A stretch of 7,547 nucleotides of DNA from an uncultured Clostridia bacterium (GCA_934277495.1 CAKQUI010000103.1:1-7547), one strand, 5' to 3'; numbered from the stretch's first letter, positions 1 through 4,893 are shown. Translations and numbers: made by a program. Notes: a model not told the origin generated them from the sequence alone.

Positions 1-103
1 ATTTTTAGCGTTTATATTTAACGTGTCCTTTTTAACGCAGACTGGACAAACTGCGGCTCGCTTATCCGGTTTCCACACCCCCGTCGAAACCAAAAACATC
101 CCC
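1..103 (-). ncRNA. ssrA: tmRNA (ssrA), 5' part only
   Basis: This is the 5' end of transfer-messenger RNA, which with SmpB rescues stalled ribosomes and tags the nascent peptide for proteolysis. Read on the minus strand, the RNA begins GGGGATG at 103, the 5' half of the alanyl acceptor stem. The hallmark GGTTTCGACGGGGGTG follows within the first 25 bases. Towards the window edge there is the conserved pre-tag sequence TTAAATATAAAC, then the resume codon GCT (9-7), AAA and AAT, so the proteolysis tag begins A-K-N. The rest of the tag, the pseudoknots and the 3' CCA end lie beyond position 1. It sits downstream of smpB on the same strand, the classical arrangement, with one small gene in between. 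The 5' end is set by the acceptor-stem motif and is probably made by RNase P from a longer precursor. Confidence 0.95.
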
Positions 104-109
104 TTGTCT

Positions 110-137
110 GAAACCTGGAATTTATCACTCAGGTTTC
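110..137 (-). other. stem-loop just upstream of tmRNA 5' end
   Basis: A perfect 8-bp inverted repeat (GAAACCTG at 110-117 and CAGGTTTC at 130-137) encloses a 12-base loop and ends 6 bases before the mature tmRNA 5' end. No T-run follows on either strand, so it is not a typical intrinsic terminator. It could be a folded part of the ssrA precursor leader near the RNase P site, or a DNA dyad bound by a protein. The pairing is visible in the sequence; the role is inferred. Confidence 0.5.
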
Positions 138-144
138 ATGATAT

Positions 145-182
145 GATATGCCTGACATCTACCAGAGATACAGGTACATATC
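145..182 (-). other. long imperfect stem-loop in ssrA leader
   Basis: GATATG (145-150) pairs with CATATC (177-182), CCTG (151-154) with CAGG (171-174), and ATCT (157-160) with AGAT (166-169). Small asymmetric bulges separate these helices and the terminal loop has five bases. It is the middle one of three consecutive hairpins between the small coiled-coil gene and ssrA. It has no T-tract. If the promoter at 220-228 is used, this hairpin would be transcribed as part of the tmRNA 5' leader. Confidence 0.4.
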
Positions 183-194
183 ATCATGTCGATC

Positions 195-213
195 CGGCTG
201 AACACATCAGCCG
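195..213 (-). other. stem-loop at predicted 5' end of ssrA precursor
   Basis: A perfect 7-bp stem (CGGCTGA at 195-201 with TCAGCCG at 207-213) encloses a five-base loop. It lacks a T-run on either side. The predicted transcription start from the upstream extended -10 element falls at about 213, so the precursor RNA would begin with this hairpin. A 5'-terminal stem of this kind could protect the transcript from 5'-end-dependent decay, but that is inference. Confidence 0.45.
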
Positions 214-219
214 TAACTT

Positions 220-228
220 ATTATATCA
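220..228 (-). promoter_or_regulatory. extended -10 promoter, candidate ssrA promoter
   Basis: On the minus strand this reads TGATATAAT: a consensus -10 hexamer (225-220) preceded by the TGn extension, which lets sigma-A promoters work with a poor -35 element. No good TTGACA lies 17 bases upstream. The predicted start is near 213, about 110 bases before the tmRNA 5' end, and the element lies just after the stop codon of the upstream small gene. It therefore probably gives ssrA a promoter independent of the smpB operon. Confidence 0.5.
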
Positions 229-235
229 CATAAAA

Positions 236-553
236 CTAAAAAACGTTATCCTCATTTTTAGCTTTATATTCATCTTTTGTATCTCTGATTTGATCTTCCA
301 GTTCATCGATCTCACTGAGACAGTCTGATATCTTTTCACACAGTTCTTTTACAGCTGTATCCTCAAGCCTGCCGCTTCTGAAAAGCTCATAGCAGTATTC
401 GCCGATCTCTTTCTTGGTATTCTCTATATCCTGCCTGCGGCCGCTTATCCTGCTTTTGAGTTTACCTACTTCGATGACTTCTCCGGCTTTGTTTCCTGCT
501 CTGCTGGCAGCTGTTGCTGCTGTTCTGCCGAGTCTGCTCAAAAATTCCTGCAT
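236..553 (-). CDS. small coiled-coil protein between smpB and ssrA
   Basis: This encodes a 105-residue protein of no assigned function. The start is firm: an AGGAGGT ribosome binding site (565-559) lies five bases before the ATG. Residues 1-30 are small and basic (RLGRTAATAASRAGNKAGE), then a heptad-like charged helix spans about 31-58 (KLKSRISGRRQDIENTKKEI), and a second very acidic helix spans about 66-97 (LCEKISDCLSEIDELEDQI), predicting a helical hairpin or oligomeric coiled coil. There is no signal peptide or membrane segment. From memory, the N-terminal layout resembles small Clostridial proteins that often end in a zinc ribbon; here no Cys pairs form a ribbon, so the ribbon is absent. 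It follows smpB by 70 bases on the same strand and precedes ssrA, so co-expression with trans-translation genes is plausible, but a functional link is unproven. It contains Cys 54, 72 and 78. Confidence 0.75.
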   Translation of the reverse strand: MQEFLSRLGRTAATAASRAGNKAGEVIEVGKLKSRISGRRQDIENTKKEIGEYCYELFRSGRLEDTAVKELCEKISDCLSEIDELEDQIRDTKDEYKAKNEDNVF

Positions 554-623
554 TTCAAACCTCCTGTACGGGTATTTCCGTCATGATCACTGCATACCTG
601 TCAGTACCACAAATTACGATCGT

Positions 624-1067
624 TTATCTCCTCATAGCCTGCTGCATCCTTCTGTCTGCATCACGCTTGGCAATATCATGACGCTTGTCATATTCCTTCT
701 TGCCTTTGGCAACTGCGATCTCTATCTTGGCTTTGCCTCTGTCATTAATGTACATCCTGAGAGGCACCAAAGTCAAGCCTTTTAATGTGGTATATCCGAT
801 AAGTTTTCTTATCTCCCGCTTATGTAAAAGCAACTTCCTCGGGCGTACAGGCTCTACATTGAATCTGTTGCCCTGTTCATACGGACTTATATTCATGCCG
901 TATAATACTATTTCTTCATTTTCGATCCTGGCGTAGCTTTCCTTGATGCTTACCCTTCCCTGCCGCACTGATTTTATTTCAGTACCGGTGAGTGCTATCC
1001 CTGCTTCATACGTTTCTTCTATAAAATAGTCATGCCGTGCCTTTTTGTTATTTGCAACTACCTTCAC
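624..1067 (-). CDS. smpB: SsrA-binding protein SmpB
   Basis: SmpB binds tmRNA and delivers it to stalled ribosomes, taking the place of the missing mRNA and anticodon in the A and P sites. The 147-residue length is normal. Visible family features are the N-terminal NNKKARHDY segment (6-14), the tmRNA-binding core with [15 protein letters not shown] (26-40), Y-x-x-P-Y-E-Q-G-N (57-67 region), R-K-L-L-L-H (77-82) and L-V-P-L-R-Y-type strand (100-106), and the basic C-terminal tail [19 protein letters not shown] (122-140) that enters the mRNA channel. The start codon is GTG at 1067-1065, supported by the GAGAGGGG ribosome binding site 7 bases upstream and by alignment with the usual N-terminus. 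It follows the signal-peptidase-like gene by only 25 bases and is probably cotranscribed with it. The RNase R gene that often precedes smpB in Firmicutes is not here. Confidence 0.97.
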   Translation of the reverse strand: MKVVANNKKARHDYFIEETYEAGIALTGTEIKSVRQGRVSIKESYARIENEEIVLYGMNISPYEQGNRFNVEPVRPRKLLLHKREIRKLIGYTTLKGLTLVPLRMYINDRGKAKIEIAVAKGKKEYDKRHDIAKRDADRRMQQAMRR

Positions 1068-1092
1068 AGTCGTCCCCTCTCAGAATATCCTG

Positions 1093-1587
1093 TTATTTAA
1101 AACACACTTTTCCTATACACTCTCTTATATCTATCAGTCCTATGGCTTCATTGCGGCTGTCCAGCGATGATCTGCGGTCGTCGCTCATGATAAAAAACTG
1201 TCCGCTGCCAAGCTTTCGTGGCTGCATATCATCCATATGGACCGGTTCGTCCATATACTCTGTATATGGCTTGTCATTGATATAAAGCGTATCGTCTTTT
1301 ATCTCGACACTGTCTCCCGATCTTCCTGCAACACGCCTTATGAGGATACTGCCCTCTCCATCTTCGCTGTAGATATGATTTCTTACGGCTATCACATCTC
1401 CGGTATCGATCCTCTCATCTGTCCCTCTTGCAGCCGCTCTGTCAAGAAGCACATATCCGCCCTGATGCAGCGCCGGCTCCATCCCGCTGCCCTTGACTTC
1501 AGTGATCATAAAAAAACCTGAAAGAAGAAAAGCAGCTGCGCCTCCGACCACGGCTGACAAAGCATACAGCAGTAATTTTTTCAGCAT
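1093..1587 (-). CDS. signal peptidase I-like protein lacking the Ser/Lys dyad
   Basis: This 164-residue protein has the fold signature of a Gram-positive type I signal peptidase: one N-terminal membrane anchor (about 5-28), box B VKGSGMEPAL (31-40), box D ILIRRVAG (81-88) and box E MSDDRRSSLDSRN (134-146). The nucleophile position immediately before Met36 is Gly35 (codon GGG, 1485-1483) rather than Ser. The general-base Lys is Arg84 (codon AGG, 1338-1336), and the usual GDN of box E is SDD (135-137). The Met-x-Pro substrate-binding feature remains. The reading frame is intact, with a GGGGAGGG ribosome binding site 5 bases before the ATG, so it is a maintained pseudoenzyme rather than an obvious decaying gene. 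It lies 99 bases after an intact paralog and 25 bases before smpB. It may bind secreted substrates without cutting them; the neighbouring Ser34 as an alternative nucleophile is possible but unlikely without the Lys. Confidence 0.85.
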   Translation of the reverse strand: MLKKLLLYALSAVVGGAAAFLLSGFFMITEVKGSGMEPALHQGGYVLLDRAAARGTDERIDTGDVIAVRNHIYSEDGEGSILIRRVAGRSGDSVEIKDDTLYINDKPYTEYMDEPVHMDDMQPRKLGSGQFFIMSDDRRSSLDSRNEAIGLIDIRECIGKVCFK

Positions 1588-1619
1588 GGTATCCCTCCCC
1601 TGGTATATCTATATATACT

Positions 1620-1664
1620 CATATGTATTTATCACGGATACTACGCTTCATTACCGATGCCCGT
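1620..1664 (-). repeat. leader blocks of the dyad-less peptidase gene (copy 2)
   Basis: Two short blocks here match blocks in the leader of the intact signal peptidase gene. On the plus strand they are GATGCCCGT (1656-1664) and CATATGTATTTATCAC (1620-1635). They lie 69 and 33 bases upstream of the ATG first base, the same distances as their partners at 2271-2279 and 2235-2253. Conservation of spacing argues for a duplicated leader or a shared regulatory element. Confidence 0.45.
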
Positions 1665-1686
1665 CTGAAATACCTTACCCGTGTCG

Positions 1687-2202
1687 TCAGATAAGACCTA
1701 TCTCGTTGAACGGATACAGTCTGACGAAAGCTCTTCCAAGGATACTGTCCTCAGATATCGTGCCGACTTCATCCGACCTGCTGTCAAGACTTATGCTCCG
1801 GTTATCTCCCATAACGAACACCTGATCCTTCGGCACTTTGAGCTCAGTTATCTCGCCAGTTGTGAATCCTTCGAGAGTATAAGGCTCGTCAAGCGCTTTT
1901 CCGTTGCGGTATACCTGTCCGTCTTTTATACTTATAACATCATTTTCGACACCAATGACTCTTTTTATAAGCATTTTTTTACCGGTGCCTTCATCCTTGT
2001 CTATATTTGATTTGAACACGATTATATCGCCGTAATCAGGATGATCCTTATTGATATATGCCAGCTTGTTAACAAACAGATAATTATTCTCGTAAAGAGT
2101 CGGCTCCATCGAGCTTTCTTTTACGATCGTCGGTTTGATCACAAGAGTTATCACTATGACTATCGCTATCGCAATAAGCACATCTTTGATCAGTTCTTTC
2201 AT
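1687..2202 (-). CDS. lepB: Signal peptidase I
   Basis: This membrane-bound serine protease removes signal peptides from proteins exported by Sec or Tat, on the outer face of the cytoplasmic membrane. The 171 residues match the short Gram-positive (SipS-like) class. There is one N-terminal membrane segment (about 7-24), box B KESSMEPTL with nucleophile Ser31, box C around YGDIIVF (58-64), box D LIKRVIG with general base Lys80, and box E MGDNRSISLDSR (131-142). All catalytic residues are present. The start has a GGAGGAG ribosome binding site 8 bases upstream. It lies 91 bases after the pseudouridine synthase gene and 99 bases before a dyad-less paralog, all on the minus strand. Leader sequences of the two peptidase genes share short blocks, which suggests tandem duplication. 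Confidence 0.96.
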   Translation of the reverse strand: MKELIKDVLIAIAIVIVITLVIKPTIVKESSMEPTLYENNYLFVNKLAYINKDHPDYGDIIVFKSNIDKDEGTGKKMLIKRVIGVENDVISIKDGQVYRNGKALDEPYTLEGFTTGEITELKVPKDQVFVMGDNRSISLDSRSDEVGTISEDSILGRAFVRLYPFNEIGLI

Positions 2203-2230
2203 TTATCTTACTCCTCCACAATCTTTATGA

Positions 2231-2260
2231 AGGCCATATGCAGATTTATGCACATTGCCT
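2231..2260. other. 12-bp imperfect hairpin between rluC-like gene and lepB
   Basis: AGGCCATATGCA (2231-2242) pairs with TGCACATTGCCT (2249-2260), 11 of 12 positions including one wobble, around the six-base loop GATTTA. On the plus strand it is followed by TTTGTATTTT, loosely terminator-like, but no plus-strand gene ends here. On the minus strand no T-run follows. It may be an attenuating or processing structure in the mRNA leader of lepB. It overlaps the conserved CATATG block, but no equivalent hairpin is evident upstream of the second peptidase gene. Confidence 0.4.
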
Positions 2261-2279
2261 TTTGTATTTTGATGCCCGT
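2235..2279 (-). repeat. leader blocks of the intact lepB gene (copy 1)
   Basis: On the plus strand the blocks are GATGCCCGT (2271-2279) and CATATGCAGATTTATGCAC (2235-2253). The second block differs from its partner at 1620-1635 only by a three-base length change and one or two substitutions. Both lie at the same distance from their start codons as the copy 2 blocks. The similarity continues into a paralogous coding region, so common ancestry of gene plus leader is the simplest reading. Confidence 0.45.
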
Positions 2280-2293
2280 ATCATCAGAAAAGG

Positions 2294-3304
2294 TTACAGT
2301 TTCCTGCGGACGCTCTGTATCTTTTTGGTGCCGCTCTGATGAAAAAGAGCTGACTGTATACGTCTGAAATCCGGTGGCAGATCAGCTTTTACGGTCTTAC
2401 CGTCAAGATACGACAGTATACCTGGCATATCGCTGAATTCCAGCCGGTACGCATGGAGCAGCTGTGTAGTCAGGCCGAATGACCGTTCTACACGCCTGTT
2501 CACATCAGGATCACCGTATTTAGGATCTCCGATAAGCGGGAATCCATGTTCTGACAAGTGCACTCTTATCTGATGCGTACGTCCTGTAACAAGCTCGATC
2601 TCGACAATAGAAAAATCTCTGCCGGGTTCATAAGGACGAACTATTGTAAGTGCCGATTTGCCTTCTGTTCCTGAAGCGAGACTTACGGTATTGCTTCGTG
2701 TATCTTTCACAAGATCGCTGTCTATCGTCATTTGGTTTTCGAAACATCCCGATACTATCGTCAGATAATATTTACTGATATGTCTGTTGCTTCGTATCGC
2801 TGCTGTCAGGACTCTCAGGCTCTCAGCATTTTTGCCGAATATCACAAGCCCTGTGGTATTCCTGTCAAGACGGTTCACAGGCGCCGGAGAGAAAGTCTTT
2901 TCTCTTGAAGGATCGAACTCCCCCTTGTCCTGCAGATACCCGCACACCTGATTGACAAGCGTTTTTTTCTTTTCATGGGAATCCCCATGTGTTAAAAGTC
3001 CCCGGGGCTTCACAGCAACCAGTATATTGCTGTCTTCATAGGCTATACGAAACTGTCTGCGGCTGTGTGTTTTCTGTTTTTTTGCCGGTGCTGACAGCTC
3101 TGCAAGCTTCTCACTGCTGATATAGATCGACAGCTCGTCACCCTCCGAAAGTATCGTATCTTCTTTGCCTCGTCTGCCGTTGACTTTGATATCTTTCCGG
3201 ATCAGCTTGTATATCATGCTGAGGGGCGCTCTTTTGAGATATTTTTTCATAAAGCGGTCAAGTCTCTGACCTGCATCGTTTTTTTCGATTACAACATTTA
3301 CCAT
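2294..3304 (-). CDS. RluC/RluD-family 23S rRNA pseudouridine synthase
   Basis: This enzyme isomerises uridine to pseudouridine in RNA, most likely at sites in 23S rRNA. Counted from the ATG at 3304 it has 336 residues. An N-terminal S4 RNA-binding domain (about 6-65, GQRLDRFMKKYLKRAPLSMIYKLIRK) is joined by a basic linker to the catalytic domain. Catalytic motif II reads NRLDRNTTGLVIF with the catalytic Asp at 147; the RluC/RluD consensus begins HRLD, so the His is Asn here. Motif III is TGRTHQIRVHL (240-250), and GDPKYG follows (259-264). The in-frame ATG at 3322 would add six residues (MLYNRF) but lies upstream of the -10 box at 3316-3311 and has no ribosome binding site. It is divergent from the membrane protein gene and probably heads the lepB-smpB gene cluster. 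The exact target base cannot be read from the sequence; RluD, RluC and unassigned paralogs are all possible. Confidence 0.9.
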   Translation of the reverse strand: MVNVVIEKNDAGQRLDRFMKKYLKRAPLSMIYKLIRKDIKVNGRRGKEDTILSEGDELSIYISSEKLAELSAPAKKQKTHSRRQFRIAYEDSNILVAVKPRGLLTHGDSHEKKKTLVNQVCGYLQDKGEFDPSREKTFSPAPVNRLDRNTTGLVIFGKNAESLRVLTAAIRSNRHISKYYLTIVSGCFENQMTIDSDLVKDTRSNTVSLASGTEGKSALTIVRPYEPGRDFSIVEIELVTGRTHQIRVHLSEHGFPLIGDPKYGDPDVNRRVERSFGLTTQLLHAYRLEFSDMPGILSYLDGKTVKADLPPDFRRIQSALFHQSGTKKIQSVRRKL

Positions 3305-3310
3305 AAACCG

Positions 3311-3316
3311 ATTATA
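3311..3316 (-). promoter_or_regulatory. -10 box predicting a leaderless rluC-like mRNA
   Basis: On the minus strand a perfect TATAAT is followed by CGGTTT and then the ATG at 3304, placing the expected transcription start on or next to the A of the start codon. The -35 is poor (for example ATGTAC 18 bases upstream). No Shine-Dalgarno sequence precedes either possible ATG. Both facts fit a leaderless transcript; the alternative is a promoter further upstream and an ATG used without a Shine-Dalgarno. Confidence 0.4.
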
Positions 3317-3353
3317 CAACATTTTAAGTTATAAGTACATTTTTTGTTTTATA

Positions 3354-3382
3354 TTGTGAAGAAAAATTCATCTAAATATATA
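3354..3382 (+). promoter_or_regulatory. candidate promoter for the MltG-domain gene
   Basis: TTGTGA (3354-3359) and TATATA (3377-3382) are separated by 17 bases, a fair sigma-A type match in an AT-rich stretch. The expected start is near 3389, about 78 bases before the ATG at 3467. Other weak pairs exist nearby, such as TTGAGA at 3403 with an AT-rich hexamer near 3426, so this assignment is tentative. Confidence 0.35.
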
Positions 3383-3453
3383 AAAAAACGGAGGTTTTGG
3401 ATTTGAGAATGATATCAAAATATGATAAAGTATAGGATATGGAATACATTTAC

Positions 3454-3460
3454 AAAGGAG
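3454..3460 (+). promoter_or_regulatory. ribosome binding site fixing the MltG-domain start
   Basis: AAAGGAG lies six bases before the ATG at 3467. It decides between this start and the upstream in-frame ATG at 3422, which has no such site and would put a charged 15-residue extension before the membrane anchor. Confidence 0.7.
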
Positions 3461-3466
3461 TCAGGG

Positions 3467-3922
3467 ATGAATAAAATCAAAGATTTTTTTTATAATAAAA
3501 ATGATATTATAATCGTGCTTGTTATTCTTGCTGCAGCTGCAGTTATCATATATGGTCGTATCAATGCTATAATGGACTATCCTGTCGTGCTGGCAGAGCA
3601 GGCGGCTGCATCGCAGTCCAGCGAAAGTTCTGCAGCACAGAGCAGTTCCTCCGATGCTGCTGATCCATCAGCGACAGAAACTGTTTCGCAGACAGACAAA
3701 GCTGATGCATCCGGTACGGAATATGTGACTGTCACGATAAAATCTTCTGATACAGCTAAGTCTGTCGCATCAAAGCTTTATAAGGCAGGCCTTGTGAAAT
3801 CGGCTGACAGTTTCAGGGAGCATATCGACAAAAAAGGCAGCTCAGACTCGATAAAAGCAGGGAAATACAATATCCCGAAAGGTTCGTCAAATAATGAGAT
3901 TTTAGATATTATAACAAAATAG
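3467..3922 (+). CDS. membrane protein with orphan MltG LysM-like domain
   Basis: This 151-residue protein has one membrane segment (about 13-30) after a short basic N-terminus. A low-complexity Ser/Ala/Gln linker follows (about 44-80), then an extracellular domain (about 85-151) reading VTVTIKSSDTAKSVASKLYKAGLVKSADSFREHI, AGKYNIPKGSSNNEILDIIT. That pattern (slip-in helix, 'G-L-V-K-S' turn, 'AGKY-x-I-x-x-G-x-S-x-x-E-I-L') is the LysM-like N-terminal domain of MltG/YceG endolytic transglycosylases. The catalytic domain of MltG, with its Glu, is missing, and the protein ends where that domain would begin. It is therefore probably a peptidoglycan-interacting or regulatory protein rather than a lytic enzyme. 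The start at 3467 is fixed by AAAGGAG six bases upstream; an in-frame ATG at 3422 would add 15 residues without a ribosome binding site. The stop is 21 bases before fba, so cotranscription with fba is likely. Confidence 0.75.
   Translation: MNKIKDFFYNKNDIIIVLVILAAAAVIIYGRINAIMDYPVVLAEQAAASQSSESSAAQSSSSDAADPSATETVSQTDKADASGTEYVTVTIKSSDTAKSVASKLYKAGLVKSADSFREHIDKKGSSDSIKAGKYNIPKGSSNNEILDIITK
3883..3912 (+). promoter_or_regulatory. weak internal promoter candidate for fba
   Basis: TTCGTC (3883-3888) and TATTAT (3907-3912) are spaced by 18 bases at the end of the upstream gene. A highly expressed glycolytic gene might need its own promoter here, but the -35 match is poor, and this call rests on position more than on sequence quality. 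Confidence 0.2.
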
Positions 3923-3943
3923 TGTTTTACAAGGAGGCACAAT

Positions 3944-4873
3944 ATGGCTTTAGTAACTACAAAAGACATGTTCGAGAAAGCATTGAAGAACGATTATGCT
4001 GTCGGTGCATTCAATGTCAACAACATGGAGATCATCCAGGGAATCGTTGAGGCCGCTCAGGAGGAAAATGCTCCTCTGATACTTCAGGTTTCAGCAGGTG
4101 CAAGAAAGTATGCAAAACCTGCATACCTTATCAAGCTCGTTGAAGCTGCTATCATCGATACCGGCCTGGATATCGCTCTCCACCTCGACCACGGTGAAGA
4201 TTTTGATATCTGCAAAAAATGCGTGGATGATGGATTCACATCAGTAATGATAGATGGTTCCAAACATCCATTCGAAGAAAATATAAAACTTACAAAAGAA
4301 GTCGTAGATTATGCGCACAGCAAGGGCGTTGTAGTAGAAGCTGAACTTGGCAAACTCGCCGGCATTGAAGACAACATCAAAGTGGACTCAAGAAACGCTA
4401 CATTCACAGTTCCTGAAGAAGCTGCTGAATTCGTTGAAAAAACAGGCGTAGATTCACTGGCTGTCGCTATCGGTACAAGCCATGGAGCATACAAGTTCAA
4501 GGGTGAGCCTTACCTCGACTTCGAAAGACTCAAAGAGATACACAAACTCATCCCTGATACACCTCTTGTACTCCACGGTGCATCTACTGTACTTCCTGAA
4601 TTCGTTGCAAAGTGCAATGAATACGGTGGAAACATCCCGGGAGCACAGGGAGTTCCTGAAGATATGATAAAGACAGCTGCAAAATATGGCGTCTGCAAGG
4701 TAAATATCGATACTGACCTCAGACTTGCCATGACAGCTGAAATCAGAAAATACTTCCATGAACATCCGGCAGACTTCGATCCGAGAAAGTATCTCGGACC
4801 TGCAAGAAGCGCTATCAAAGGGATGGTACAGCACAAGATCAGAAATGTGCTGAATGCATCAGGCAAAAGATAA
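3944..4873 (+). CDS. fba: Class II fructose-1,6-bisphosphate aldolase
   Basis: This zinc-dependent cytosolic aldolase cleaves fructose 1,6-bisphosphate to dihydroxyacetone phosphate and glyceraldehyde 3-phosphate in glycolysis and the reverse in gluconeogenesis. The 309-residue length is usual for the bacterial FbaA/short class II type. Visible motifs are AFNVNNME (22-29), LHLDHGED (79-86, with catalytic Asp82 and zinc ligand His83), the acidic VEAELG (131-136), GTSHGAYK (177-184, zinc ligand His180), LVLHGAS (208-214, zinc ligand His211) and the phosphate-binding KVNIDTDLR (252-260). A strong AAGGAGG (3931-3937) precedes the ATG by six bases. All nine arginines use AGA, unlike the mixed codons of its neighbours, which fits high expression. 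Tagatose-bisphosphate aldolase is a close relative, but the motifs and context favour fructose-bisphosphate. It is followed directly by a terminator. Confidence 0.96.
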   Translation: MALVTTKDMFEKALKNDYAVGAFNVNNMEIIQGIVEAAQEENAPLILQVSAGARKYAKPAYLIKLVEAAIIDTGLDIALHLDHGEDFDICKKCVDDGFTSVMIDGSKHPFEENIKLTKEVVDYAHSKGVVVEAELGKLAGIEDNIKVDSRNATFTVPEEAAEFVEKTGVDSLAVAIGTSHGAYKFKGEPYLDFERLKEIHKLIPDTPLVLHGASTVLPEFVAKCNEYGGNIPGAQGVPEDMIKTAAKYGVCKVNIDTDLRLAMTAEIRKYFHEHPADFDPRKYLGPARSAIKGMVQHKIRNVLNASGKR

Positions 4874-4893
4874 CTGAACAGATCATACTGCAG

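Noticed and set aside
195..213. Hairpin after the small coiled-coil gene as its intrinsic terminator
   Set aside because: No T-run follows on the minus strand, and the promoter-like TGATATAAT just upstream suggests it begins a transcript rather than ends one.
414..785. Plus-strand open frame across the small coiled-coil gene and smpB
   Set aside because: It crosses two well-supported minus-strand genes and has no convincing start.
1093..1587. Reading the second peptidase as an ER/archaeal-type signal peptidase with an alternative base
   Set aside because: That type replaces Lys with His but keeps Ser directly before Met; here the position is Gly and the base position is Arg.
1588..1686. Separate promoter between the two signal peptidase genes
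   Set aside because: The stretch is AT-rich with TATATA-like hexamers, but I found no -35 partner at normal spacing.
3422..3466. Upstream in-frame ATG adding 15 residues to the MltG-domain protein
   Set aside because: No ribosome binding site precedes it, and AAAGGAG stands six bases before the ATG at 3467.
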